Part shown: piece by piece, positions 46,601 through 53,773 of the stretch
Position numbering within the stretch: the first letter of the stretch is position 1
Layout of the letters: every line of letters starts with the position of its first letter
Source of the DNA: Phycisphaerales bacterium
GTDB lineage: Bacteria; Planctomycetota; Phycisphaerae; Phycisphaerales; UBA1924
Assembly: GCA_020849105.1 (NCBI GenBank)
Contig: JADLGW010000011.1
Location: forward strand, 1 to 55,776
Direction of reading: 5' to 3'
DNA length: 55,776 nucleotides
Position numbers and translations under genes: made by a program
The notes under the pieces: generated by a model
Seen by the model: the letters and a program-made list of their open reading frames with translations, nothing else
Database searches by the model: none
Told to the model about the DNA's origin: nothing

Positions 46601-47132
46601 CACCGGCGCCGGCAGCGTGACCTTCGGGGGCGGGGTCAGCACGGTCCTGGGCACGTTCAGCACGACCGGGAGCGTGACGGTCAGCGGCGGGAGCGTGACC
46701 GTGGCCGGCGCGACGAAGGTGGGGGCCCTCGCGGTGAACGCCGGGACGCTGACCCTGGGCGCCGGCGTCGTGGCCGCGAGCGCCACGGTGGCCGGGACGC
46801 TGAACCTGGAGACATACCAACTCAAGGTCAGCGGGGCGTACACGCAGTCGGCATCCGGGGTGCTGAACGTTTCGGCGGCGTCGGCGGGCTCGTACGGGCG
46901 CGTCCGGGCCGCGGGCGCGGTGTCGCTCGGCGGAGCGCTGAACGTATCGTGGCTGGGCGGCTATCTTCCCGCGGACGCGGCGGCGTTCGACCTCGTGTCG
47001 GGCTCATCCCGGGCCGGGACGTTCGCGACGGCCGCGGCGGCCCCGCTGGGCGCGAACCGGTCGTTCGGGTGGGAATACACGCCTGACGGGCTTCGCCTGG
47101 TGGTGTGGAAGGTGCGGAAGAACGGGCCCTGA
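40674..47132 (+). CDS. giant repetitive surface protein with LEPR-XLL N terminus
   Basis: The 2152-residue protein starts with LEHLEPRLLLA, the LEPR-XLL motif of large planctomycete surface proteins. The body is Gly/Thr/Ser/Ala-rich and holds about seven units of ~250 residues. Each includes 'LSGTL(T/A)GAG.VTVTGTL.WTGG.M.GTG', 'TLSR.L...G.A.WTSG.L.L', 'FTNTGT..K.GAG.A.F' and 'AGTITF.GGTHTLPAG.F.PTGTVNF..GTITV', a pattern expected for a right-handed beta-helix. The C terminus (SYGRVRAAGAVSLGGALNVSWLGGYLPADAAAFDLVSG) resembles passenger-end regions of autotransporters, but no beta-barrel follows. Likely a cell-surface adhesin or envelope protein. The unit anchors near 40970, 41718, 42462, 43158, 43917, 44666 and 45422 give a period near 750 bp. 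Confidence 0.88.
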   Translation: MNRERDGGGWSLEHLEPRLLLATVVWDGGVAGTGTDWHNPVNWVGDVLPGAGDDAVLGAGGGVVISGAADVLRVTSDRTLTITGSLTIADASHMAGLVLSGVVTGAGELAVSGTLDWTGGAMTGTGATVLLPGSFLTISGGTHDLGRGLTLQGSTTWTGGALRLTGATIDNSGSFTAAPAGLLSAFGAGGACVFGNTGTLTVQGAGEARFSTSATAVAFNNSGLVVVQAGTLNLSGGGTTTAAIQAMSGSALTLGASYTFAPGGSVSGAGTITFAGGTHTLPAGQFNPTGTVNFTAGTITINNPFSPAQLGPIDAAVTFNAAVNYTGAVAITGSAGFAAAQSFTVLNLSGTLTGNGQVTVTQALAWTFGLMSGGGKTVIAPGATLALSGSSTKTLSRRLDNNGDATWSGGAFAFASGVLTSGGTWTVTTAGTLQAYGNSGVNTFTNTGTLQKLGAGDAQFTVNISGVQLVNSGTVNVDAGTLTLGGGGTNTGALNVGGGALNLSASYTHGAAGTIAGAGPITFSGGAHTLPAGRFLPSGTVNFTGGTITVGGVIAPASLGPIGATVTFGAGLTYAGPLAVTGSVSFATAQALSDLTLSGTLTGAGNVTVTGTLDWTGGSMTGTGRTIISGSGNLLIIGGGSHTLSRTLTNNGTALWTSGSLSLAGGTVANAGQFTADAAVTLQCTGLSGANAFTNTGTFTKAGPGTMLFGNAGAPAPFVNSGAVQIQAGGLTLGGGGSTSVNINAAPGATLAFADTFTILPGGSVSGAGTITFLGGTINFPAGTFTPTGTVNFSGGAVTVNNAITPADLGSIGGTVNFNAAQTFDAVTLTGTLGGTADVTVTGTLLWAGGSMNGSGRTIATGTLSLASVSAMTLARVLRSAGAAVWTSGDLSMNGGAFVNLAGATLTIQTAGPLLCSGAAGASTFTNEGEIIKTGGGEFRVGIGGTSVGLINAAGGSISIRAGSLAVSAGGGSNAGAITVDGGAGLVFSSTFTHAPSGTVGGPGSVTFTSGTHVLPAGSFEPTGPLAFTGGTVTVNDAITPASLDPIAGNVTFNAALGYGGSLTITGSATFAQAQAFAGLTLSGTLAGAGQVTITGALAWTGGAMSGTGATVVGAGGTAAISGATHTLGRVLEVLGGGTWTEGNLSLNNGTLRIGPSGSLVVSAAGALTVTGTGGTNEIDNRGGLTKDGAGALTVAAGASAAALVNSGLVSVLDGTLSLGGGGTSTGPITVAVPATLILSVGLTQGAGGVIDGGGALTISGGTHTFGPGTLAIATANFTAGTTTVGGAFSPTALGTISGTVTFGGPLGYSGALTISGSATFAANQSFSALTLSGTLAGAGTVTVTTAMTWTGGAMTGTGTTMIGAGAALTMSGTPTRTLSRGLTIAGSAAWTSGNLSLEGATLRVLPGGTFTVNNPGTVQVGGASGVNTFENQGAFIKQGAGNAQFTATGTGVRLVSSGTATVSAGTLTLSGGGSAAAPLTVESGAALTLGADFTLLPGGRIAGAGTVNITGGTHTFGAGQLVTTGVINFGGGTITVGAGFAPSALGPIGATVTFTAAVAVAGPLTVTGSVSFAQPQVLSGLTLSGTLTGAGTVLVTGTLTWTGGAMTGAGGTVAAGTLVLSGGARTLGRDLFIAGAGSWTAGNLAMAGGRLVVEPAGVLTVNAGAAVSVTGSGAGNVLLNLGVVNKQGAGVFQLAAGVGAVVLNTPGTLNVQAGTMAVQSAVAQVSADVLTGGSWSVSDGATLTFPSGAAIRTNSADVRLIGAGSVFTALNALATNAGTLTLHNGRSLTFSPAGGAFLNTGLLVKSGANGGSIGAGITFSNTGTLSVTGGTLTINGPVAQVSGGVLGGGTWAVTAPGKLVMTGAAITTNNATVILTFSGSSFDAFNTTTTNNGSITVTDGRPFSLASLVNNGTILLGPGSTFTVHGAMDNPGSVTVDGGAFFFEGAVTGGGQFALASGGTLSLGAGLTLAAGGSITGAGSVTFGGGVSTVLGTFSTTGSVTVSGGSVTVAGATKVGALAVNAGTLTLGAGVVAASATVAGTLNLETYQLKVSGAYTQSASGVLNVSAASAGSYGRVRAAGAVSLGGALNVSWLGGYLPADAAAFDLVSGSSRAGTFATAAAAPLGANRSFGWEYTPDGLRLVVWKVRKNGP

Positions 47133-47182
47133 GCGGAGGGCCGGCGATCCGGGGGGCATCGGCTGGCGCGGGGCTGTCCGGG

Positions 47183-47449
47183 TCAGTCCTTCGTCACGGC
47201 GGCGGCCCTGTCGAGAACGGCGGCGATGGTGCGCTGGCCGGCCTCGAGGGAGGCCAGGGCGCGGGTGTTGTCGCTGACGACGGCCAGGAGCGCGGTGACG
47301 GCGGTGCGTTCCTGCATGATGCGCTCGTGGGTCTCGGCCAGTTGCTTCTCACGGACGGCGGCGCCGCGGCGCTCCGTCAGCCACATCCACCCGATGAGTC
47401 CGGCGGCGCCGAGTTGGGCGAGGGCGGAGGCGATGTCGGTCTCGGTCAT
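47183..47449 (-). CDS. holin-like small membrane protein (BhlA/UviB-like pattern)
   Basis: The 88-residue protein has one N-terminal hydrophobic helix (IASALAQLGAAGLIGWMWLT) followed at once by charged residues (ERRGAAVREKQLAETHERI) and an amphipathic helix. This shape is that of BhlA/UviB-type holins, which end many phage structural blocks. ATG 47449 follows GGAGGAAC. It is the last gene of the minus-strand capsid operon. Assignment rests on shape and position only. Confidence 0.5.
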   Translation of the reverse strand: MTETDIASALAQLGAAGLIGWMWLTERRGAAVREKQLAETHERIMQERTAVTALLAVVSDNTRALASLEAGQRTIAAVLDRAAAVTKD

Positions 47450-47469
47450 GGGCTGTTCCTCCGGAGGGC

Positions 47470-47853
47470 TCAGGGGTATGTGCGGAAGTCGAGGAAGACG
47501 GCGGTGTAAGCGAGCGTCACAAGCCGCCCGCGGTCGGTGGGGCCCTCCGGCTCGAAGGTGATGAAGGACATGTCGGTCCAGGTGCGGCCGTGGTGATCGA
47601 TCAGCGTGCCGGGGGCGGGCGGGTCCAGCAGTTCCGCGGTGACGGCGTCGCGCAGGGCCCAGAGCGCCGCGTCGCTCGCGGCGACCAGGCGGCCGGTGAC
47701 GACCACGCAGGTCTCCAGCGGGCCCAGGTAGAGCGAACCGGAGATGGCCGAGCCGAGCGAGAGTTCCGGTACGACAAGTTCGCCCTGCTTCCGCAGGGCG
47801 AAGCGGTGCGGCCCGGATCCGAAGAGGTCCAGGCCCTTGAAGGACGACGCCAT
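47470..47853 (-). CDS. phage tail or head-completion protein, unassigned
   Basis: The 127-residue protein is mainly beta: HRFALRKQGELVVPEL, GSLYLGPLETCVVVTGRLVA, GTLIDHHGRTWTDMSFITFEPEG and TDRGRLVTLAYTAVFLDF. The final pattern (DRGR..TLAY.A.F) recalls short tail-associated proteins of siphophage-like elements. ATG 47853 follows AGGAGG. It lies 20 bp before the holin-like gene. I cannot name a family. Confidence 0.6.
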   Translation of the reverse strand: MASSFKGLDLFGSGPHRFALRKQGELVVPELSLGSAISGSLYLGPLETCVVVTGRLVAASDAALWALRDAVTAELLDPPAPGTLIDHHGRTWTDMSFITFEPEGPTDRGRLVTLAYTAVFLDFRTYP

Positions 47854-47913
47854 CACTGACCTCCTGCGTGGATGGTGCTTGCGGGTGGGGGAGCGGGGGG
47901 CTGCGCGCCGGCA

Positions 47914-48330
47914 TCAGGCCGCGGCACCCGGGGCATCGGCGATGGCGATGGGATCGGCGGCGCCGTCGCTGGAGACGGCCTCCAGCGTGACGGTCCGGGT
48001 GGCCCTGGTCGCCGTCAGTTCGTGAGCGACGCCGGTGACGACGGCGGTGCAGGAGACGCGGCGGCGGCGGAGTTCGTTGCCCGCGGGTGCCGTGTAGAGG
48101 GTGAGCGTGCCCAGGTCGCCGGGGCGCGGGACATCGATGTCGTCGCGGCTGATCGAGCGGACGATGCGGATGCGGACCTCCTGGCCGGGCACATCCACGA
48201 TCATGGTGTGCGGGCCCAGGTCCCCGTGCTGGCGGATGATGCGGGAGGCGTGGCGGTCGACGGCGACGGCCAGGACCTCGTCCCAGACGGCGGGGCCGAA
48301 CTTCACGGCGCGGGGGTTGAGGATGAGCAT
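47914..48330 (-). CDS. phage structural protein, unassigned
   Basis: The 138-residue protein shows strands throughout: NPRAVKFGPAVWDEVLAVAVDR, TMIVDVPGQEVRIRIVRSI, LGTLTLYTAPAGNEL and RTVTLEAVSSDG. The opening resembles minor tail or tail-tube-like proteins, which begin with a short strand and 'W..V..VAV'. ATG 48330 follows GGGAG. Position between the capsid and tail-type genes supports a structural role; nothing more is safe. Confidence 0.55.
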   Translation of the reverse strand: MLILNPRAVKFGPAVWDEVLAVAVDRHASRIIRQHGDLGPHTMIVDVPGQEVRIRIVRSISRDDIDVPRPGDLGTLTLYTAPAGNELRRRRVSCTAVVTGVAHELTATRATRTVTLEAVSSDGAADPIAIADAPGAAA

Positions 48331-48382
48331 GGGGACTCCCGGGAGAGGGCACGGTGGGGAAGGGGCGAAGCGAGCGGGGCGG

Positions 48383-49021
48383 CTAGCCGCGGGTGAGTTG
48401 CAGGATGTTCAGGCGGCGTGTGGCGTCGGCGATGCCGTCGCCGTTGGTGTCGACCGCGGCGGCGGCGCGCTGGCGCTCGTCGATGAAGCGGCGACGGTAG
48501 ATCTCCGCGCGGAGCCAGAGGGGCGAGCCGGCCTGCGAGAGTGCGGCCGCGGCGGAGTAGACGAGGTGAAGCGAGCCGAGGCAGACGACGCGGGTGAGCG
48601 CATCGGGGGTGGTGATGTCCGCCGCGCTCGGCGCGCCCGGGGCGGCCGCGGGCTCGATGCCGAGCATGCGGAGGACCTGGTGCTCCACAAGGGCGATCTG
48701 CGGGCGGAGCGTGACGACTTCCACGACCTGGCCCGTCATGGGCGTGGGGGTGATGAGCGGCGCGTCGTCCGCATCGCGCAGGCGGGAGATGGTGGCGGTG
48801 GTGGCGGAGAGGACGGCGGTGATCTCGTAGGGCGTGCCGCCGACGCCGGCGACATGGCCCGGGGCGACGCCGGCATCGGTGAGGTTCACGTCCTGCGAGG
48901 TGAGGGTGAGCGTGGTGCCGGCGACGTTGCCCTGGCCGTAGACCAGGCGCTGGCCGGCCCATCCGGCATCGCGGAACAGGTTGGGTTCGAGCGCCAGGAG
49001 GTCGCGGTCGGTGGCGAGCAT
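48383..49021 (-). CDS. putative head-tail connector-type protein
   Basis: The 212-residue protein follows the major capsid gene. The first part is beta-rich (RLVYGQGNVAGTTLTLTSQDV, TPYEITAVLSATTATISRL). The second is helical with many charged residues (LHLVYSAAAALSQAGSPLWLRAEIYRRRFIDERQRAAA) and ends VDTNGDGIADATRRL. The helical half recalls gp6/head-tail adaptor proteins that follow the capsid gene in many phages, while the NGDG segment resembles a Ca2+ loop. ATG 49021 follows GGAGC. The name is a positional inference. Confidence 0.5.
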   Translation of the reverse strand: MLATDRDLLALEPNLFRDAGWAGQRLVYGQGNVAGTTLTLTSQDVNLTDAGVAPGHVAGVGGTPYEITAVLSATTATISRLRDADDAPLITPTPMTGQVVEVVTLRPQIALVEHQVLRMLGIEPAAAPGAPSAADITTPDALTRVVCLGSLHLVYSAAAALSQAGSPLWLRAEIYRRRFIDERQRAAAAVDTNGDGIADATRRLNILQLTRG

Positions 49022-49143
49022 GGACGGTGCTCCGGGTGGTGGGGTCAGACGAGGGTCTTGAAGCCCCCGCCGCGGGTTTCCCCGCGGGCGGGGGTGCGGG
49101 CGCCGGATGTGGTGGCCGCGCGCCCGGCTGGCCGCCCCAGTTC

Positions 49144-50184
49144 TCACGTTGTCGAGAGCCCGCGCACGACGGCGTGGGCGTTCTCGTTCTTGAACTCGAG
49201 GGTGTACTCACCGACGACCAGGCCGCTGACGCGGTCCCCGCCGACGCCCAGGGGCTTGTAGGCGAAGGAGCGGGCGGCCAGGGGCAGGACCTCGATGCGC
49301 GAGGAATCGAGCAGCAGCACGGTGTCCGCCGGGACCCAGCGGGACACGACGACGCGGCAGACGCCGAAGTCGCTCTCGTAGACGCTGACGAGTTCGCCGA
49401 GTTTCCGGTCCTCCGGGGCGTAGGCGCGGGAGGCGGTGCTGATGAAGCCGTTGATGCGGCGTTTCTGGACGCCGCCGACCACGATGGTGTCGATGGCCCC
49501 CTGGCTCTGGTCCCAGGTCAGGCGGAGCGCGGCGTTGAGCACCGCCTCGTTCAGGTCCGTGCCGCCGCCGCCTCCGGGCGGGATGCCGCCGGTGTTGGGC
49601 AGGTACTGGTTGGTCACGATCTGCTTCACGATGCCGTTCATCGAGCGGCGGACGGAGACCGAGCCCTGCGGCGTGGCCGCGGGGGCGGTGCCGTTGATCA
49701 CGCAGTTCTCAAGGTCTCGGAGGAGTTCGCGGATACGTTCCTGCTTCTGGTAGTCCGCCTCGTCCCTGACGCCCAGCAGGCGTGTGGCCTGCATGGTGCC
49801 GCTGACCTCCACGGCGGCCGAGAAGATCTGCGTGTAGTTCTGCCTGCGTGCGCGGGCGGTGAAGCGGACGGCGGGCGAGTCGGCGCCCTCCAGCGCGGCG
49901 TTGCCGAGGATCGTGAGTTTCAGGCCGTTGCTGACGCTGGAGGCGGGCGTGTTGCCGTAGCGGCGGACGACGGTGAGGTTGTTCCCGGCGACCGCGGTGA
50001 CGGACATGACTTCCGCGGCGTTGCCGGGGCGGAGCAGGTCGCCGACCTGGAAGCGTCCGCCGTTGTTCACCGTGATGGCGGTGCAGTCCTGGGCGTTGGG
50101 GACGAAGGATCCCTGGTTGATGGTGTCCGTGTTGGGCAGGAGGGCGTCCACGCTGCTTACCCGTCTGAACACACGGCGATTCAC
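49144..50184 (-). CDS. major capsid protein, SU10/DUF5309 type
   Basis: The 346-residue protein fits the SU10-like HK97-fold capsid family. It has GRFQVGDLLRPGNAAEVMSVTAVAGNNLTVVRRYGNTP (the 'G.vi.Vt.v.gn.l.V.R' block), then EGADSPAVRFTARARRQNYTQIFSAAVEVSGTMQA, the E-rich helix EADYQKQERIRELLRDLENCVINGTAPA, and SMNGIVKQIVTNQYL. The last part (LLLDSSRIEVLPLAARSFAYKPLGVGGDRVSGLVVGEYTLEFKNENAHAVV) closes the fold. It would form the capsid shell. GTG 50184 has no clear ribosome binding site; a nearby GTG could be the true start. No prohead protease or portal gene precedes it; it faces the restriction-modification island instead. Confidence 0.85.
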   Translation of the reverse strand: MNRRVFRRVSSVDALLPNTDTINQGSFVPNAQDCTAITVNNGGRFQVGDLLRPGNAAEVMSVTAVAGNNLTVVRRYGNTPASSVSNGLKLTILGNAALEGADSPAVRFTARARRQNYTQIFSAAVEVSGTMQATRLLGVRDEADYQKQERIRELLRDLENCVINGTAPAATPQGSVSVRRSMNGIVKQIVTNQYLPNTGGIPPGGGGGTDLNEAVLNAALRLTWDQSQGAIDTIVVGGVQKRRINGFISTASRAYAPEDRKLGELVSVYESDFGVCRVVVSRWVPADTVLLLDSSRIEVLPLAARSFAYKPLGVGGDRVSGLVVGEYTLEFKNENAHAVVRGLSTT

Positions 50185-50286
50185 CTGGAGCGTCCGTGGC
50201 GTGGAATCCCGCTAGCGTCTTGAGCGTGCTGCCGGGCAGCACCCTTACAACAACCGCTCAACACAGCGACGGGCGTCTTTGTGGAT

Positions 50287-50326
50287 TTGACAACCCGTCG
50301 CACTCTGGTTAGGGTTGAGCCCTAAC
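50287..50326 (+). promoter_or_regulatory. promoter and palindromic operator of the R-M island
   Basis: TTGACA (50287-50292), a 17-bp spacer and TAGGGT (50310-50315) precede the HsdM-like gene. The perfect inverted repeat GTTAGGG-N5-CCCTAAC (50308-50326) covers the -10 and the predicted start. It may be an operator for self-limiting expression, as in several R-M systems. Confidence 0.6.
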
Positions 50327-50336
50327 GGAGATTTCC

Positions 50337-52022
50337 ATGCCCAAAGCCGCACCTGTTCTGCCCGGTTCCGCCTCGCTGTTGGCCGGTCCGGCCGCCGATT
50401 TCGCCGTTCGGTATCTGGGACTTCCGCTAGAGGCGAAGGCGGAGCGCCTCGCGCCCATTGACTGGGAGGCGGGCCATCCGATTGAGGGCGCGCAGTCGAT
50501 CGCGGTGCTCTCGTCGCACGGGAACCCCTTTCTCTGGATCTTCGTTGCCGAGAGTCGGCCCCTGCGCGAAGTCGCGGCGGAGATCGAACCACTGCTTAGA
50601 GCACAGACAGTCGTCACGACCGCTGTCGTTACGACTGGGGACCCAGATGACACGGTCGTGCTCAGATGGAAACCGGCCCATGAGCATCTGCAGCGGCAAA
50701 CCGGCATCTCGTCAGTGACATTGCGGCGGCCTGATGCTTCCCTTCAGCCATTCGTACGACCACGCCCCGGGGCTCCCAGGGGACGCGTTCAGGTCGCCTT
50801 GGGCGAGCGGGTCGAGCGTCTGCTATTTGAGCTTCATAGTGATCTGCGCGACATTGATGGACTCCATCCAGACGCTGCTCTTGACGAACTGTGCAAGGTG
50901 CTCCTGGTGAAGACCTTCGATGAGGCTGCAACCTTGCCGGGCACCGCGCCCCGTCTTCAGCGTTTGGCTTGCCTCAGTGATGACGATTTGGCTGCCACGG
51001 CTCGCTCGTTGTACACGGAAGCGGTGTCGTCAAGTCTTGGCGGCCTCTTCGGTGACGTTGGTGCGCTACGGGGCGCTTTCGCCTCCCCCATCATGGCCAG
51101 CAACGCGGCACTCTCCAAGGTGCTGACGCAACTCGAGCCGTTTTCATTGTCGGACTCCGACGTTGATATCAAGGCCCGTGCTTTTCAACAGGTTCTCTCG
51201 CCTGCGATGCGGGCGGGCATGGGACAGTTCTTCACGCCGCTTCCGGTCATCCGATTCATGGTGAAGGTTGTTCAGCCTACGCGCGATGAACGCGTACTCG
51301 ATCCCTTCGCCGGATCGGGGCGGTTCCTCGCTGAGACTCGCTCGCTGCTCTCACGCGGAGACACCGGTTCAGGTGTGGCCCACGAGCAGCGTGCTTCGTT
51401 CCTCCATGCGATTGAGAAAAGCGATCGGATGATACGCGTTGCTCTGACTGACATGGTGCTACATGGCGGTCTGCACGCGACGTATCACTTCGGGGATTCA
51501 CTATCGCCATTTGCGAGTTTGTCTGGGTTGGCTCCAGACACCTTTGACGTGGTCCTTACCAACCCGCCGTTCGGCTCGCTTCTGAAGAACGGAGCAATCA
51601 GCCGACTGGGCCCATTCACCGTTTGTGCGGGACGCCAGAGTGTCCCGCTCGAAGTGCTCGGGCTCGAGCGGTCCATTCAGTTCCTGCGCCCAGGAGGGCG
51701 CATTGGCATCGTCATTCCCGATGGATTACTGGCGAACCCAGGGTCTCAGTACGTTCGAGAATGGCTCGCCCGCGGCGTAGTCACGCGAGCGATCGTGAGT
51801 CTGCCGGTGGAGACGTTCTCCCCCTTCGGGGCAAATGTAAAGACGAGTGTCATATTTGCCCGGCGACGGCTACCTGGAGAGCGCCCCCCTGATGACCTCA
51901 AGGTGTTCGTAGGCGCGGTGAGCAACGTTGGTTACGACGCGGCAGGCCGAGACACAGGGGACTCTGAACTGGACGCAATGGCTACTGCGTGTGCGCAGTT
52001 CTTGAAAGAGGAGGGTTGGTAA
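50337..52022 (+). CDS. HsdM-like N6-adenine DNA methyltransferase
   Basis: The 561-residue protein is a Type I-like modification subunit. An N-terminal 'Type I R' style domain (residues ~1-130) is followed by helical HsdM N region (RLLFELHSDLRDIDGLHPDAALDELCKVLLVK), GMGQFFTPLPVIRFMV, motif I VLDPFAGSGRFL (~320) and motif IV LTNPPFG (~408). It would methylate adenine in the target set by the partner S protein. Codon use and base composition are less GC-rich than in the neighbours, which suggests transfer. ATG 50337 follows ACGGAG. The stop is immediately followed by the next start (TAAATG). Confidence 0.88.
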   Translation: MPKAAPVLPGSASLLAGPAADFAVRYLGLPLEAKAERLAPIDWEAGHPIEGAQSIAVLSSHGNPFLWIFVAESRPLREVAAEIEPLLRAQTVVTTAVVTTGDPDDTVVLRWKPAHEHLQRQTGISSVTLRRPDASLQPFVRPRPGAPRGRVQVALGERVERLLFELHSDLRDIDGLHPDAALDELCKVLLVKTFDEAATLPGTAPRLQRLACLSDDDLAATARSLYTEAVSSSLGGLFGDVGALRGAFASPIMASNAALSKVLTQLEPFSLSDSDVDIKARAFQQVLSPAMRAGMGQFFTPLPVIRFMVKVVQPTRDERVLDPFAGSGRFLAETRSLLSRGDTGSGVAHEQRASFLHAIEKSDRMIRVALTDMVLHGGLHATYHFGDSLSPFASLSGLAPDTFDVVLTNPPFGSLLKNGAISRLGPFTVCAGRQSVPLEVLGLERSIQFLRPGGRIGIVIPDGLLANPGSQYVREWLARGVVTRAIVSLPVETFSPFGANVKTSVIFARRRLPGERPPDDLKVFVGAVSNVGYDAAGRDTGDSELDAMATACAQFLKEEGW

Positions 52023-52850
52023 ATGTGGTGCGATACGATCACACACGGCACTTTGGTCGCCAGCGCTCGATGGAAGGTCGAGTTCTTCGAGCCGGTTGAT
52101 GAACGGCTTGGAAGTAGTCAGTATCCACAGGTTCCGCTCGGCTCCCTCGTGGTAGAGAGGGGGGAGGCCCTTGATCCCCAGAGTTTTCCCGACCATCGGT
52201 TCCACTACCTGAGTTTGGAGAATGTGGAATCGAATACCGGCGACCTGGTCTCATACGACCCGGTTACAGGCACAAATGTGAAGTCACGGTCCAAGGTGTT
52301 TCGGGAGCATGATCTACTCTATGGGCGCCTTCGTCCTTACCTGAACAAGGTGTTCGTTTCCGAAGCGCCTGTGCGCACAGGCATTTGCTCCGGCGAGTTC
52401 TACGTGCTGACTCCTGATAAACGGAAGGTCGTTCCACGGTTTCTGCGTGAAGTACTGGCTTCCAGACTCGTCTCGTCGAGGACCGCAACCCGCCAGACAG
52501 GTTCCGCGCTTCCGCGGCTGCAACTGGAGGACTTGCTAAACGTTGCCGTACCTCTGCCTCCGTTGCACGTCCAGCAGAGGATTGCAGATCTCTCGCAGTC
52601 GCTGGCAAACGCCCGTCGCGTGCTGCGTGCTCGGCTCTCAGGGGAGCATCCACGATTTCTCGACGTCTTGGAGTCGGCTCTGGTGGACGGGACAGACATC
52701 CCCGACGACGGAGAGATCGCAGCCGCGGTCGAGATCAGTACGATTGACGATCTCGATCTGCCAACTTCGCATCGACCATCAGTGCGGGCGCGGGCGACGC
52801 TTTTCGATTACGGCTCGCTCGGTCGAAACAGTTCAACCAGCCTTGCCTGA
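52023..52850 (+). CDS. HsdS-like single-TRD specificity protein
   Basis: The 275-residue protein carries one target recognition domain typical of Type I S subunits (HRFHYLSLENVESNTGDLVSY, then LLYGRLRPYLNKVFVSEAPVRTGICSGEFYVL, and the conserved-region pattern LEDLLNVAVPLPPLHVQQRIADLSQSL). Full HsdS has two such domains, so this is a half-size version that may dimerise. The start directly follows the methyltransferase stop. It overlaps the nuclease gene by 43 bp in tail-to-tail arrangement. It should define the DNA site. Confidence 0.82.
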   Translation: MWCDTITHGTLVASARWKVEFFEPVDERLGSSQYPQVPLGSLVVERGEALDPQSFPDHRFHYLSLENVESNTGDLVSYDPVTGTNVKSRSKVFREHDLLYGRLRPYLNKVFVSEAPVRTGICSGEFYVLTPDKRKVVPRFLREVLASRLVSSRTATRQTGSALPRLQLEDLLNVAVPLPPLHVQQRIADLSQSLANARRVLRARLSGEHPRFLDVLESALVDGTDIPDDGEIAAAVEISTIDDLDLPTSHRPSVRARATLFDYGSLGRNSSTSLA

Positions 52851-53773
52851 TAGTCGGGGACGGCTGCACGGATGCGATCTGCCAGTTCTGATTTACTGGC
52901 ACCGTCAGATGCGACATTGACGCTCTGTGCCAGCCGTCGCCACTCCGCGAGTGAGAAGTGGTTCACCTCCTCTGCAGGAAAGTAGCAGTGAATGAACGAC
53001 ACGAATGCGTTGATGTCCGCGTCCTCGGCGCGCAGTCGCCGAAGCGTGGCCCTCGCCGCATCGGAGTCGGTCTTCAGCATCCTTACCATGCCGCCGAAGT
53101 TCGCCGCGAAGGACACCTTTGAGGAGACGCGGCAAGCCTCGGGGCCAGTACCCCGTTCTCGCTTGCCATTCGCGTTGAGCGGTTCGCCATGATGCGAGCA
53201 TGCATCCGCAATACATCCATCGGCGCATCGTGACCGATCCACGAACGTACCACCGCGATTCAGGTGAAGGGCGTCCCGGACTCGGGCTACTGCCCTCGCC
53301 GGTGAAAGGCACACGCCGTTAATGACCGGGCGCACCCGATCGCCGTCCGACCGCTCCCAAGACCATACGAGTACCAAGAGCAAATCAAAAGGGCCGAGAC
53401 TTCCCTCGATCTCGTCAAAATGGGCCTTCGATTCGTCGGCCCCACGCACCATCGACTTGGCTTCAATCCGGAACAACTCGCCATCACGGGTGGCTGCTGC
53501 CCACGGGGCATTGCGGCGAACCACGGCGAAGTCGTTGTATTCGTGATCGGCCAGCCAGGCCAACTCGATGGTGTCCCCGAAGCGTTCCCTCAACTGCCGG
53601 TTGATGGAGTAGCCCCACAGCGACTCCAGCAACGTTCCCATCCCGCTCCCCATGCGGCCGCCCCGCGTGGCAAGGACCTTTCGCGTGAATCTGTTGATAT
53701 CCCGGGCTGCCTGATCAGATGCTTGGATGATCGCATTGCGGGCAGCAATCTGTTCGGTGTGCTTGTCGGGCAT
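52808..53773 (-). CDS. putative PD-(D/E)xK nuclease with SAP-like C terminus
   Basis: The 321-residue protein is transcribed toward the specificity gene. A PD-(D/E)xK-like core is visible: HEYNDFAVVRRNAPWAAATR (Asp ~78), then ELFRIEAKSM (Glu and Lys ~103-105), and FDLLLVLVW. The last ~40 residues, FSLAEWRRLAQSVNVASDGASKSELADRIRAAV, resemble a SAP-type DNA-binding helix pair. The middle (CADGCIADACSHHGE) has a Cys/His cluster. With no HsdR helicase in the island, it is a good candidate for the restriction part. Start MPDKHTEQ at 53773; no clear ribosome binding site. The family is unconfirmed. Confidence 0.65.
   Translation of the reverse strand: MPDKHTEQIAARNAIIQASDQAARDINRFTRKVLATRGGRMGSGMGTLLESLWGYSINRQLRERFGDTIELAWLADHEYNDFAVVRRNAPWAAATRDGELFRIEAKSMVRGADESKAHFDEIEGSLGPFDLLLVLVWSWERSDGDRVRPVINGVCLSPARAVARVRDALHLNRGGTFVDRSRCADGCIADACSHHGEPLNANGKRERGTGPEACRVSSKVSFAANFGGMVRMLKTDSDAARATLRRLRAEDADINAFVSFIHCYFPAEEVNHFSLAEWRRLAQSVNVASDGASKSELADRIRAAVPDYQARLVELFRPSEP

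Noticed and set aside
42189..46820. Very long minus-strand frame opposite the giant surface protein gene
   Set aside because: It is an antisense frame kept open by high GC and codon bias. Its translation is Arg/Ala/Gly/Pro-rich without any domain, whereas the plus strand gives a clear repeat protein.
40674..47132. Classical autotransporter with C-terminal beta-barrel
   Set aside because: The C-terminal 250 residues do not show the alternating pattern of a 12-strand barrel or a terminal aromatic residue.
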